Source: Bacteroidota bacterium (GTDB lineage Bacteria > Bacteroidota > Ignavibacteria > Ignavibacteriales > Melioribacteraceae). From it: a DNA stretch of 64,000 nt. The DNA is taken from NCBI GenBank assembly GCA_023381535.1, contig JAMCSN010000108.1:62001-126000 (forward strand), written 5' to 3'. Each line of letters begins with the position of its first letter. Positions within the stretch are counted from its first letter, which is position 1. Of the stretch, positions 1-8,504 are shown one piece after another. Both the position numbers and the translations under genes were made by a program. Under the pieces are notes generated by a model. The model was given only the letters and a program-made list of their open reading frames with translations, had not been told where the DNA came from and did not search any database.

Positions 1-1014
1 GGTGAAGTGGGCGATCGCATTCACATTTTTCAGCGAGAGCATCGGACCTTCGAAGGTTGCCATACCGTATGCTGTGACGGCAACGACCATAAATTTAAGA
101 ATTGGATTGTCTCTCACTCGATCCCACGCACCGCGCAGAGTTAACAATCCGTTTAACATTCCGCCCCACGACGGAGCGATCAGCATTATCGAAAAAACTG
201 TTCCCAACGATTGAGCCCAATCCGGCAGAGCAGAGTATAGTAGATGATGCGGGCCCGCCCAGATGTAAATAAAAATTAATGCCCAAAAGTGAAGTATGGA
301 TAATCTATAAGAATACACAGGTCTGTTTGCTGCTTTTGGTAAGAAGTAGTACATCAATCCCAAGTACGGTGTCGTTAGAAAGAACGCAACGGCGTTGTGC
401 CCGTACCACCATTGAACAAGCGCATCTTGAACGCCGGCGTAAACCGAATAGCTTTTAAAAAATGAAACCGGAAGTTCGATTGAGTTAACAACGTGAAGCA
501 CCGTAACTGTTACAAACGTTGCGATGTAAAACCAAACTGCAACGTACATGTGCTTCTCTCTTCGTTTGATAATCGTACCAAACATGTTTGCGCCGAACGA
601 AAGCCAAACGATTGCAATCAAAATATCTATCGGCCATTCAAGTTCGGCGTACTCTTTGCTCGTGGTAATTCCGAGAGGAAGAGTTACCGCCGCCAAAACA
701 ATTATCAACTGCCAGCCCCAAAAGTGAAATTGACTTAGAAAGTCGTTCCACAATCTTGCTTTGCATACTCTCTGCAGCGAATAATAGATGCCTGCAAACA
801 TCATGTTGCCGATGAATGCAAAGATCACCGCATTGGTATGCAGCGGCCGGATTCTTCCGAATGTTATGTACTGTATTCCGAAATTGAGTTCGGGTACATA
901 GAGTTGAATTGCTATAATTAAACCGGCAAGCATTCCAACTACTGCAAAGATTACCGTTGCAATTATGAACTGCTTGACGATCTGATTATCGTAACTGAAT
1001 TTCTCCACCTGCAT
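1..1014 (-). CDS. ccoN: cbb3-type cytochrome c oxidase subunit I, 3' part off window
   Basis: Catalytic haem-copper subunit of a high-affinity cbb3 oxidase in the inner membrane, which reduces O2 and pumps protons. I translated it by reverse complement from the ATG at 1014; 338 codons are open to the window edge, so the C-terminus is missing. Several hydrophobic segments are visible. H59 (in [13 protein letters not shown]) fits the low-spin haem ligand. H206 (in [11 protein letters not shown]) and the H256-H257 pair ([14 protein letters not shown]) fit the CuB ligands of subunit I. The assembly genes ccoI and ccoS lie just upstream on the same strand, so the cluster reads leftwards and ccoO/ccoP are expected outside the window. 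The family call is firm; whether it is fused to CcoO cannot be seen. Confidence 0.95.
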   Translation of the reverse strand, partial: MQVEKFSYDNQIVKQFIIATVIFAVVGMLAGLIIAIQLYVPELNFGIQYITFGRIRPLHTNAVIFAFIGNMMFAGIYYSLQRVCKARLWNDFLSQFHFWGWQLIIVLAAVTLPLGITTSKEYAELEWPIDILIAIVWLSFGANMFGTIIKRREKHMYVAVWFYIATFVTVTVLHVVNSIELPVSFFKSYSVYAGVQDALVQWWYGHNAVAFFLTTPYLGLMYYFLPKAANRPVYSYRLSILHFWALIFIYIWAGPHHLLYSALPDWAQSLGTVFSIMLIAPSWGGMLNGLLTLRGAWDRVRDNPILKFMVVAVTAYGMATFEGPMLSLKNVNAIAHFT

Positions 1015-1070
1015 GAAGAGAACTCCTCTGATTATTTATGAAAAGTGCTGAATAGAATTTAGAAGATAGC

Positions 1071-1135
1071 CCGCCTCGCCGACCCGTCTCGCCGATGGCA
1101 AGCCGAGGCGGAAGCTCAGCGAGTCGAGGTGGGTA
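1071..1135. repeat. GC-rich hairpin repeat between ccoN and ccoS
   Basis: Arms CCGCCTCG (1071-1078) and CGAGGCGG (1104-1111) can pair. They are followed by AGCGAGTCGAGGTGGG (1118-1133), which recurs with 14 of 16 matches at 31246-31261, so this is a dispersed element. It is much richer in GC than its surroundings. It could act as a weak terminator or processing hairpin between ccoS and ccoN; no U-run follows it on the minus strand. Confidence 0.6.
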
Positions 1136-1136
1136 G

Positions 1137-1355
1137 TTAGAAATTAGAATTTGCATCGTCTGCGTTGTCAGACTTCTTACCTCTTTCTTCTATTTTCCTA
1201 CTCCGATCTTCTAACTTCTTATTCTCAAATAAAATTCTTACCGAGGGTGTGTACTTATCGTCGTACTGACCGCTTTTTACCGCCCACAAGTATGCAATTA
1301 GAAATCCGATTGCAACTAAAAGACTTGCACCGATTAATACCACGACCACAGACAT
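1137..1355 (-). CDS. ccoS: cbb3-type oxidase assembly protein CcoS
   Basis: Small inner-membrane protein needed for cofactor insertion into cbb3 oxidase. The 72 residues start with one membrane helix (about 4-25) followed by the family signature AVKSGQYDDKYTPSVRILF, as in CcoS. The ATG at 1355-1353 overlaps the TAA of ccoI by one base (TAATG), implying translational coupling. Residues from about 47 on (KKLEDRSRKIEERGKKSD...) are charged and low in complexity, and the DNA there resembles the simple TTCTAACTTCTA-type repeats seen elsewhere in the window, so the tail is probably recent and not functional. Family CcoS is often 50-70 residues long. Confidence 0.9.
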   Translation of the reverse strand: MSVVVVLIGASLLVAIGFLIAYLWAVKSGQYDDKYTPSVRILFENKKLEDRSRKIEERGKKSDNADDANSNF

Positions 1356-3835
1356 TAGATTAAGCCTCGCTGTTTTGCTATAATATTTGTTGCTACGGTT
1401 GTGAAAAGGACGACAGAGATAGAACTAACCGGCATTAATATCGCAGCAATTAGCGGCGATAACAATCCTTGAAACGCGAAATCCAATCCTACTAAATTGT
1501 AAATGAAAGATAATATAAAACTTACAATAATGATCTTTTTGCTTGTCCTGGAAAAAGCTATGAAATCTTTAAGACGGTGAAACGAAACCGAATCGAGAAT
1601 GCCGTCGCATGCGGGCGAGAAATTATTAGTGTCGTCCGAAATAGAAATTCCGATATCACTTTGTTTTAACGCGCCCGCATCGTTCAAGCCGTCGCCGATC
1701 ATCATAATTTTTTTGCCTGAGCGCTGATGTTCTTGAACAAATTTTAGTTTATCGTGTGGTGATTGCCGGAAATACAATCCGTTGTTTTGTGCAAAATATT
1801 TTTTCAATTTTTCCTTTTCACCTTCGTTATCGCCGGAAAGCAGCGCGAGTTCGTAATCACGCTCAAGTCCTGAGATAACATCTTCCAAACCTTGCCTGTA
1901 TTTATTTGTTATGGTGAAGAATCCTTTGAAGTTGTTGTCAATTGAAACATAAACTTGGGTCGAGAGATTGTTGCCTGAGTTTGATTTGTCGTGACCGACA
2001 AATTCAGCCGAACCGATTTTAACATCACGATTTTCGATTACCGCATGTATGCCGCTGCCGGTCTGCTCGTCATAGTAATCCGGATTTTTTATTTCAGCCG
2101 TATCAAGAAAATTAAAAACAGCTCTGCTCAACGGATGAGAAGAATTTCGCGCAGCAGACTTAATTAGCATCTTATCTTCGTGTGATAAATCATTGCCGGC
2201 AAACTGAACATGTACCGATCCGTTTTCCGTTATCGTGCCGGTTTTATCGAAGACTATCATTTCTACCGAAGCAAGTTTCTCGATCGCATGCGTGTTCTTT
2301 AAATAGAATTTGTTTCTACCGAATATTCTCAAGGCATTTCCCAATGTGAACGGAGTTGAAAGCGCGAGAGCGCAAGGGCAAGCAATAATCAGCACAGCGG
2401 TGAATGCGTCGAATGCAGTGTTATAGTTCGGCAGCCAGTACAACCCGGCGGCAGCTGCAATTGCTGTAACTGCAAACGTAAAATATTTACTGATTGTGTT
2501 TGCGAGCGAAGTAATTCTTGATTCACGTTCCTCCTGAAAAGCTTTATTGTTCCAAAGCTGTGTGAGATAACTTTGAGAAACTTCTTTTACGGTTTCAACT
2601 TCAACGGCGCTGCCGATCTGCTTTCCGCCTGCATAAATCATCTCACCGTTTTTGAGATGAACCGGAATTGATTCGCCGGTAACGAAACCGTAATCGATGT
2701 TTGCTTCACCTTTAATCAAAACCGCGTCAGCAGGGATTAATTCGTTGTTCCTTATGATTAATCGGTTGCCAATAGAAAGTTTTTCAACGGGAATAGTAGT
2801 TTCTCTACCGTCTTTGCGAATAGTTACCGCAATCGGGAAATACGATTTGTAATTACGCTCAAAGTTAAGTGTGTCGTAAGTTTTATTCTGAAATAATTTT
2901 CCGGCAAGTAGAAAAAATATAAGTCCGGAAAGTGAATCTAGATATCCGGCGCCATGAAGAAAAATTATTTCAAACAGACTTCTGAGGAACAACACTGAAA
3001 TACCGAGAGCAATTGGAACATCAATGTTGACAATCTTTTTCTTCAATCCTTTCCATGCGGAAATAAAATAATCGCTGCTGCTGAAAAAGAAAACCGGGAG
3101 AGCTAAAACAATATTTATATAAGCGAAAAGATGTTTAAGATTTTCCTGTTCGCTCAACGAGACCGAAAGATATTCCGGAAAGCTTAGAAGCATTATGTTA
3201 CCGAAGCAAAAACCGGCAACGCCTATTTTGTAATAAAGTTTTTTGTATTCGCTCTTCGATTTTTCTTCATTCTTCTCTTCTAAATTGAGCTGCGGTTCAT
3301 ACCCGATTGAATCCAGCAGTTCAACAATCTTTCTGAGAGAAGTTTTGCTTTCGAGAAATTGCAGATAAATCTTTTTTTGTAGGAAATTTACTTTTGAAGA
3401 AACAATCCCGTCGTCAAGTTTGTAAAGGTTTTCAAGAATCCAAATGCACGAGCTGCAATGCATCTGCGGGATTTCGAAAGTGATTGTGGTTTTCTCGCCG
3501 TTTGTAAAATCAATCAGTTTATGTTTTAAATCGGGGTCGTTTAAGAACTCATAATTTCTTTTAATGTGATCTTTACGGCTGGCACCGGGAGTCTGATCGA
3601 TTGCGTAGTAATCGCAAAGATTGCTTTCGTTTAGGATTTGATATACCGTCATGCATCCATTGCAGCAAAAAAATTTTTCGCCAATAGAAATGGAATCATC
3701 CGGGCACTCATCGCCGCAATGATAGCACAAAAGTTTAGAGTCTGTTTTCCTTTCTAAAATTTCTAATTGTTCCAATTGAATTAAAATTAATGACCGGTAA
3801 GAATTTGAGCGAAAGTTAAAAAAATATCGACACAT
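1355..3835 (-). CDS. ccoI: Copper-transporting P-type ATPase of the cbb3 assembly type (CcoI/FixI)
   Basis: P1B-type ATPase that moves copper across the inner membrane for CuB assembly of cbb3 oxidase. In order: an N-terminal cysteine cluster (CYHCGDE near residue 37 and FCCNGC near 57), as in the metal-binding domain of FixI; an HMA-like domain with HCSSC; membrane helices; the TGES actuator motif; the CPC ion-binding motif (IIACPCALALSTPF); the phosphorylation site DKTGT; the nucleotide-binding HP motif (SSHPLSRAV) and GDGLNDAGAL hinge. The first roughly 30 residues match no domain and their DNA is AT-rich simple sequence, so the true start may be further in; I see no better ATG. Placement next to ccoS and ccoN supports the role over general copper export. 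Confidence 0.92.
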   Translation of the reverse strand: MCRYFFNFRSNSYRSLILIQLEQLEILERKTDSKLLCYHCGDECPDDSISIGEKFFCCNGCMTVYQILNESNLCDYYAIDQTPGASRKDHIKRNYEFLNDPDLKHKLIDFTNGEKTTITFEIPQMHCSSCIWILENLYKLDDGIVSSKVNFLQKKIYLQFLESKTSLRKIVELLDSIGYEPQLNLEEKNEEKSKSEYKKLYYKIGVAGFCFGNIMLLSFPEYLSVSLSEQENLKHLFAYINIVLALPVFFFSSSDYFISAWKGLKKKIVNIDVPIALGISVLFLRSLFEIIFLHGAGYLDSLSGLIFFLLAGKLFQNKTYDTLNFERNYKSYFPIAVTIRKDGRETTIPVEKLSIGNRLIIRNNELIPADAVLIKGEANIDYGFVTGESIPVHLKNGEMIYAGGKQIGSAVEVETVKEVSQSYLTQLWNNKAFQEERESRITSLANTISKYFTFAVTAIAAAAGLYWLPNYNTAFDAFTAVLIIACPCALALSTPFTLGNALRIFGRNKFYLKNTHAIEKLASVEMIVFDKTGTITENGSVHVQFAGNDLSHEDKMLIKSAARNSSHPLSRAVFNFLDTAEIKNPDYYDEQTGSGIHAVIENRDVKIGSAEFVGHDKSNSGNNLSTQVYVSIDNNFKGFFTITNKYRQGLEDVISGLERDYELALLSGDNEGEKEKLKKYFAQNNGLYFRQSPHDKLKFVQEHQRSGKKIMMIGDGLNDAGALKQSDIGISISDDTNNFSPACDGILDSVSFHRLKDFIAFSRTSKKIIIVSFILSFIYNLVGLDFAFQGLLSPLIAAILMPVSSISVVLFTTVATNIIAKQRGLI

Positions 3836-3907
3836 TATCGACTTATTCTACATGAAAATATTTTTCGAACCGATACAAAAATCCGATTATCAAAAACGCA
3901 GTTCGTT

Positions 3908-3938
3908 TTTTTGATTTCATCGATTTGTCTTAACTTTG
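3908..3938 (+). promoter_or_regulatory. Putative housekeeping promoter of the SDR gene
   Basis: A TTTTTTTG box ending at 3913 lies 17 nt before TAACTTTG (3931-3938). The second box matches the TAnnTTTG -7 element known for the primary sigma factor of Bacteroidota. The expected start of transcription near 3944 leaves a short leader before the ATG at 3971. Confidence 0.5.
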
Positions 3939-3970
3939 AAACACTTATTGAAAAATTTTGTGAGGTTGAA

Positions 3971-4747
3971 ATGGCATCGTTAAAAAATAAAAACGTTTTT
4001 ATTACCGGTGTTACTTCTGGCATTGGTAAATCATGCGCATACGCATTTGCAGCTGAAGGCGCAAACCTGATAATCAGCGCGCGAAGACTTTCATTGGTTG
4101 AGCAAATCGGCAAAGACATCAGAAATAAATTCGGCGTGAAGGTGCACACTTTTAAACTTGATGTCCAGAATAAAACCGAAGTTGATAATTCAATTAAATC
4201 TCTGCCGGAAGAATTTAAGAAGATTGATATCCTCGTAAACAATGCGGGACTCGGAATCGGTCTCGATAAATTTTATGAGGATAATCCCGAAGGATGGGAA
4301 GCGATGATAGACACTAACGTTAAAGGGTTGTTGTACGTAACTCATGCAGTTGTAAAAGGAATGGTTGAGCGCGAGAGCGGTCACATAATTAACATTGGTT
4401 CGTTAGCCGGACATGAAGCATATCCGAAAGGCGCGGTTTACTGCGCGACAAAATTTGCCGTTGATGCGATTACAAAATCTTTGCGCATGGACCTTGTTGA
4501 AAAACATATTCGCGTCAGTACAATAGATCCCGGCATGGTCGAAACAAATTTCAGCATGATAAGATTTCGCGGAGATGAACAAAAGGCAAAGAACGTTTAC
4601 AAAGGTGTTGATCCCTTGACCGGAGACGATATTGCAGACGCCGTTGTTTTCTGCGCAAGCCGTCCTGCAAATGTGAACATTGCAGAGATGCTTATACTCG
4701 CAGGTACACAAGCATCCGCAATGGTAGTGCACCGCGAGAATCAATAA
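3971..4747 (+). CDS. Short-chain dehydrogenase/reductase (YdfG-like)
   Basis: Cytosolic NAD(P)-dependent oxidoreductase, 258 residues, classical SDR size. The nucleotide-binding TGVTSGIG lies at residues 12-18, NNAG at 90-93, and the catalytic S144, Y157 and K161 (YCATK) are all present. The pattern INIGSLAGHEAYPKGAVYCATKFAV resembles the YdfG group (3-hydroxy acid / serine dehydrogenases), so hydroxy-acid or malonic semialdehyde metabolism is plausible, but substrate cannot be read from sequence. I chose the ATG at 3971, after GAGGT, over an in-frame ATG at 3911 because 3911 lies upstream of the likely transcription start and the added residues match nothing. It stands alone between the divergent ccoI and a small unknown gene. 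Confidence 0.88.
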   Translation: MASLKNKNVFITGVTSGIGKSCAYAFAAEGANLIISARRLSLVEQIGKDIRNKFGVKVHTFKLDVQNKTEVDNSIKSLPEEFKKIDILVNNAGLGIGLDKFYEDNPEGWEAMIDTNVKGLLYVTHAVVKGMVERESGHIINIGSLAGHEAYPKGAVYCATKFAVDAITKSLRMDLVEKHIRVSTIDPGMVETNFSMIRFRGDEQKAKNVYKGVDPLTGDDIADAVVFCASRPANVNIAEMLILAGTQASAMVVHRENQ

Positions 4748-4913
4748 AGAAATTGTTCATTCCGGCAGTTCAGAATTAGATTGATGACTTGTTAGTGAAG
4801 CGATAAAACAGAAATTTTTCCTTTTTTTCCGTATCTTTCTGTAGAGAATTTCCCGCTTAGTTTGTTCTACTTTCATCTTCTAATCTAAATCCAGAAACCA
4901 ATAGGAGGTACAG

Positions 4914-5150
4914 ATGAGCGTACAACCTATTACCGATAACAAAAAGAAACTGGAGTGGTCAAAACGTTCTAACACGAGTCAGCCGAGGAATGAGGCGGAA
5001 AACCGTCTGGCAAGCACTCTCACATTTGTTTCAGATTTTGTGTCTCCGGTTGATCAAATTCCGCAAGCGGATCATTCGCTTAGACGAACGCAGGTTGAAG
5101 AAAAAAAGAAAAGGCCGCTCCGCTACACTTCAGAGAATTGGATAGGGTAA
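4914..5150 (+). CDS. Small hypothetical protein
   Basis: The 78-residue product is hydrophilic, rich in charged and polar residues, without signal peptide, membrane helix or cysteine. I do not recognise the family. A very good ribosome binding site (AGGAGG, 4903-4908) sits six bases before the ATG, and a strong factor-independent terminator follows at 5281, so it looks like a single-gene transcription unit and is likely expressed. The motif VDQIP in the middle and KKKRPLRYTSENW at the end are the only notable segments. No function is inferred. Confidence 0.6.
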   Translation: MSVQPITDNKKKLEWSKRSNTSQPRNEAENRLASTLTFVSDFVSPVDQIPQADHSLRRTQVEEKKKRPLRYTSENWIG

Positions 5151-5280
5151 CCGAAGAGATGTTTAAGTTTGATTACCGTTAATTCCAACCGAAGTAAGAA
5201 TCCCACAAGAAGGACAATAGAAGAGTATATAATTTTTTCTGAAAAAGATTATCTCAACATGTCGTGTGCATTAGAACTAA

Positions 5281-5318
5281 ACCGTTCCGTCGTTTATTGA
5301 CGGAACGGTTTTTGTTTT
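5281..5318 (+). terminator. Rho-independent terminator
   Basis: Perfect 11-bp stem ACCGTTCCGTC / GACGGAACGGT (5281-5291 with 5299-5309), a 7-nt loop and a T-rich tail (TTTTTGTTTT). It would stop transcription from the 78-residue gene. No U-run exists in the opposite direction. Confidence 0.9.
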
Positions 5319-5366
5319 CACACTAAGGATTAATGAAATGATTCTTTCTAAGGACTACACCATGAT

Positions 5367-5984
5367 TCATGACGTCGTGAACATGCTTACGTCACCGGCG
5401 CCGTGACGGATAACTGTCGGTTCTTCATCGCTTAAGTCCACTATGCTCGAAGGTTCGCCTTCAAGCGCACCGGCTGCAAGCATCAGATCAACTTGCGAAT
5501 TAAAAATGGCTTGAATCTCAGAAGGATCAAATAGAAGTTCACCTTTGCGCGTTGTAACGCTTGTGCTGACAATTGGATTTCCTAATTCTTTAGCCAATGT
5601 AAGTGCAATTTGATTGTTAGGTATGCGGATACCAACCGTGCGGCGCTTCGTCCATAATTTTTTTGGAACTTCGCGCGCGGCAGGCAAAACAAATGTGTAA
5701 GGACCCGGCAAAAGTTTTCGCATAGTTTTGTAAGCGTAATCGGAAACTTTTGCGTATTTAGAAATGTCTTTCAGATCGGGACAAATGAAACTGAAAAGTT
5801 TTGTTCCGGCATCTTGCTTGATTGTGTAAATTCTTTCCAGCGCTTCTTTGTTGTAGATGTCGCAACCAAATCCATAAACGGTATCTGTGGGATAAATAAT
5901 TACACCGCCGCTCTTCAGTACTTCAACGGCTTTAGTTATAAAACGCAATTGCGGTGTAATGGGGTGTAATTCATAATATTCCAT
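5367..5984 (-). CDS. Sua5/YciO/YrdC family protein (YciO type)
   Basis: Predicted L-threonylcarbamoyladenylate synthase-fold protein, which in the TsaC/Sua5 branch makes the activated intermediate for t6A in tRNA. The 205 residues carry the KSGGVIIYPTDTVYGFGC motif of the family near the N-terminus, TPGPYTF-like LLPGPYTFVLP in the middle, the STS loop (PIVSTSVT) and the ending SSIVDLSDEEPTVIRHGAGD. The opening HPITPQLRFITKAVEVL follows the pattern of E. coli YciO, whose role is less certain than that of TsaC. AAGGAGC lies just before the ATG. It is monocistronic, convergent with the small gene upstream. No Sua5-type C-terminal extension is present. Confidence 0.88.
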   Translation of the reverse strand: MEYYELHPITPQLRFITKAVEVLKSGGVIIYPTDTVYGFGCDIYNKEALERIYTIKQDAGTKLFSFICPDLKDISKYAKVSDYAYKTMRKLLPGPYTFVLPAAREVPKKLWTKRRTVGIRIPNNQIALTLAKELGNPIVSTSVTTRKGELLFDPSEIQAIFNSQVDLMLAAGALEGEPSSIVDLSDEEPTVIRHGAGDVSMFTTS

Positions 5985-6174
5985 TGAAAGCTCCTTCCTT
6001 AAAAGATTAATGAATATTATGTTGATTGTACAGCGTAAGACCTCTAGAAGTTCTGTATTTGGTGAGAGTCAAAAATTTCTACCTCAAACAATGAACTTCT
6101 GATCAAATAGTCAACAAAATTTTATAGGATTTTTTAATTGAGTTAATGAAATTGCAGCAACAAATTTTGTGCAA

Positions 6175-7350
6175 ATGCTGAAATTCAAAAAAATATCACG
6201 TCAAGTTCTGATTCTGGGTCTAATTAGCTTCTTTACCGATTTCGCCTCGGAGATGCTATACCCAATAACTCCAATTTTTTTGACTGCAGCACTCGGTGCT
6301 TCAATGTCGCTTGTCGGATTAATCGAAGGTATTGCGGAAGTAACCGCCGGATTTTTGAAAGGATATTTTGGCGCGCTCTCGGATAAAATTGGTAAACGAT
6401 CCGTCTTTGTTGTTGTCGGTTACAGTTTGTCGGGATTTATAAAATCCTTACCGGGAATAATCACAACAATTCCTTCCGTTATTTTTGCGCGAGTAATTGA
6501 CAGAGTTGGAAAAGGAATAAGAACCGCACCTCGCGATGCGCTGCTTGCAAGTTACGCCGACCCCGCCGTTGACGGGGGAAGAGGTAACACCGGTGCCGTT
6601 TTCGGATTTCACAGAGCGATGGATACATTCGGCGCGGTTGCCGGACCGTTGAGCGCACTTTTACTTTTGAATTTCTTCCCCGGGAAATATACATGGATTT
6701 ATCTAATCGCTCTAATCCCATCAGTGTTTGCAATTGGATTTACCTTCATTGTTAAAGATTCTAAAACCAAAACAAAAGCGAGCGGCAAAAAAAGTTATGC
6801 TCAGTTTTGGAAATCTTCACCGCGTGAGTACAAAATATTTCTTTTATTGTTCACGCTATTTTCTTTGGTCAACAGCAGCGACGTTTTTTTGATTTTGAAA
6901 TCGAAACAAATCTCTCATTCGGATATTACGGCAATCCTAGGATATGTTTTTTACAATTTGATTTACGCGCTGTCGTCATACCCAATTGGATTGGTTGCGG
7001 ATAAGTTCGGCAAACGAAACGTGTTCATCATCGGTCTAATGATTTTTTCTTTTGTCTATTTTGGATTTGCAGCAAATCAAAATTTTCATTTCATCTGGAT
7101 TCTGTTTGCGTTTTACGGGATCTACGCTTCAGCAACAGAAGGCGTTTCCAAAGCTTGGGTTTCTGATTTAGTGCCGGATGAATTCCGCGGATCAGCTATA
7201 GGCATGCTGACAATGCTCTCAAGTTTTGCGATCATGTTCGGTTCTTTTCTAACCGGAATCTTGTGGGATAGTTTTGGCGCGCAAGTTCCGTTTATGGTAA
7301 GTTCTGTAGTTTCTGTTATTGTTGCAGTACTACTATTCGTGTTTAAGTGA
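6175..7350 (+). CDS. Major facilitator superfamily transporter
   Basis: Inner-membrane secondary carrier of about 391 residues with roughly twelve hydrophobic segments. The loop GALSDKIGKRS between helices 2 and 3 and the second-half copy GLVADKFGKRN match the MFS signature. The segments TDFASEMLYPITPIFL and RVGKGIRTAPRDALLA are typical of a bacterial MFS subgroup often labelled multidrug or unknown transporter; the substrate cannot be told. The ATG at 6175 is used; a GTG two codons earlier (6169) is equally possible and neither has a clear ribosome binding site. It stands alone, 104 bases before queC on the same strand. Confidence 0.85.
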   Translation: MLKFKKISRQVLILGLISFFTDFASEMLYPITPIFLTAALGASMSLVGLIEGIAEVTAGFLKGYFGALSDKIGKRSVFVVVGYSLSGFIKSLPGIITTIPSVIFARVIDRVGKGIRTAPRDALLASYADPAVDGGRGNTGAVFGFHRAMDTFGAVAGPLSALLLLNFFPGKYTWIYLIALIPSVFAIGFTFIVKDSKTKTKASGKKSYAQFWKSSPREYKIFLLLFTLFSLVNSSDVFLILKSKQISHSDITAILGYVFYNLIYALSSYPIGLVADKFGKRNVFIIGLMIFSFVYFGFAANQNFHFIWILFAFYGIYASATEGVSKAWVSDLVPDEFRGSAIGMLTMLSSFAIMFGSFLTGILWDSFGAQVPFMVSSVVSVIVAVLLFVFK

Positions 7351-7454
7351 TGAATTACAAGACCCATTAAATTATTAATATTGTCGAAGTTGTTGTCGTT
7401 TTACTTCTCACACCTCTTTTTACTATTTTTCGACTGAATTTTGCTCGGGCTCTC

Positions 7455-8144
7455 ATGAAGAAAGATAAATTGGCAGTCGTTGCAGTCAGCGGAGGAATGG
7501 ATAGCTGTGTCACCGCAGCGATTGCGAGTAAGTCTTACAACCTTGCTTTGATACATATTAATTACGGTCAACGAACCGAGAACAGAGAGCTGAAAGCATT
7601 TCATGAAATTGCAGACTACTACAAAGTTGAGAAACGATTAGTGATTGACTTCAGTCACTTCACAAAAATCGGCGGTTCATCGCTGACCGATAAATCAATT
7701 GAAATTTCTAAAGCCGATCTTGCCAACAAAGAGATCCCGAGTTCGTATGTTCCGTTCCGAAACGCAAATATTTTGAGCGCTTGCGTCAGTTGGGCAGAAG
7801 TGATTAACGCCGGTGCAATTTTCATCGGTGCTGTTTACGAAGATGCAAGCGGTTATCCCGATTGCCGCCCAAAATTTTTTGAAGCGTTCGAAAAGATGGT
7901 TGATCTCGGGACGAAACCTGAAACGAAAATTAAAATTAAAACGCCGATCATTCATTTTTCCAAAGCCGAGATTGTAAAAAAAGGAATTGAACTTAAAGCG
8001 CCGTTACATTTAACGTGGTCGTGCTATCAAAATGAAGATGAAGCGTGCGGCGTATGCGACAGCTGCGCTTTCCGTCTCCGCGGTTTTCAGCAAGCGGGCG
8101 TTGAAGATCCGATACCGTATAAAACGAAACCGGAGTATTTTTAA
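7455..8144 (+). CDS. queC: 7-cyano-7-deazaguanine synthase
   Basis: Converts 7-carboxy-7-deazaguanine to preQ0 with ATP and ammonia in the queuosine pathway. The 229-residue protein has the PP-loop SGGMDS at residues 12-17, the FRNANIL segment that follows it in QueC, and a C-terminal zinc site built from C-x(7)-C-x2-C-x2-C (CYQNEDEACGVCDSC). The end GVEDPIPYK is also characteristic. queF, the next enzyme but one, lies 1.4 kb downstream on the same strand, with an apparent insert between them. The family call is firm. Confidence 0.96.
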   Translation: MKKDKLAVVAVSGGMDSCVTAAIASKSYNLALIHINYGQRTENRELKAFHEIADYYKVEKRLVIDFSHFTKIGGSSLTDKSIEISKADLANKEIPSSYVPFRNANILSACVSWAEVINAGAIFIGAVYEDASGYPDCRPKFFEAFEKMVDLGTKPETKIKIKTPIIHFSKAEIVKKGIELKAPLHLTWSCYQNEDEACGVCDSCAFRLRGFQQAGVEDPIPYKTKPEYF

Positions 8145-8148
8145 CCCG

Positions 8149-8163
8149 TCCGCCAATGGCGGA
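8149..8163. repeat. Short palindrome TCCGCC...GGCGGA
   Basis: A 7-bp arm palindrome (TCCGCCA / TGGCGGA) begins five bases after the queC stop codon, and marks the left border of the insert between queC and queF. The same arms recur at 31169-31187 with a longer loop. The following bases (ATGCAGAATGTGGAATGAGG) resemble the arms of the inverted repeat at 26457. Confidence 0.55.
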
Positions 8164-8183
8164 TTGAGGATGCAGAATGTGGA

Positions 8184-8435
8184 ATGAGGTTGATTAATTA
8201 TTTACTCGGAGTTAATATAAATAACTACATAACAGAAAAATTGAATGTAGAAGAATTATTATATGGAATTAACGTTTGGGATGTTCAAACATTGGCTAAA
8301 GAGAGAATAGGAAGGGAACTTAATTTTCATGAAATGAATGCAGTTAAAAAAGGCATAGAATGGGGATTCTTTGATTGGTTTGATGTTGTTAATATTGCAA
8401 TCGATGAAGCCATAGTGCAAGAACAAAAAAGTTAG
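8184..8435 (+). CDS. Hypothetical protein, 83 residues
   Basis: Unrecognised. The protein is acidic and aromatic-rich with no signal peptide; the region ELNFHEMNAVKKGIEWGFFDWFDVVNIAIDEAI reads as amphipathic helices. Its DNA is clearly more AT-rich than queC and queF on either side. The first codons overlap the repeat that ends queC (AATGTGGAATGAGG), so the real start could be an inner TTG or later. It is 39-69 bases upstream of the PD-(D/E)XK-like gene on the same strand, and the two may form a cassette. Confidence 0.5.
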   Translation: MRLINYLLGVNINNYITEKLNVEELLYGINVWDVQTLAKERIGRELNFHEMNAVKKGIEWGFFDWFDVVNIAIDEAIVQEQKS

Positions 8436-8504
8436 AGAAAGCATAAATTCTTCAGTAAATAAGAGAATATCTGCATGCTAAGGGACGATCGTGGTACAGG
8501 AATT

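Noticed and set aside
493..738. Plus-strand open frame of 81 codons
   Set aside because: It lies antisense within ccoN, whose translation is continuous and conserved.
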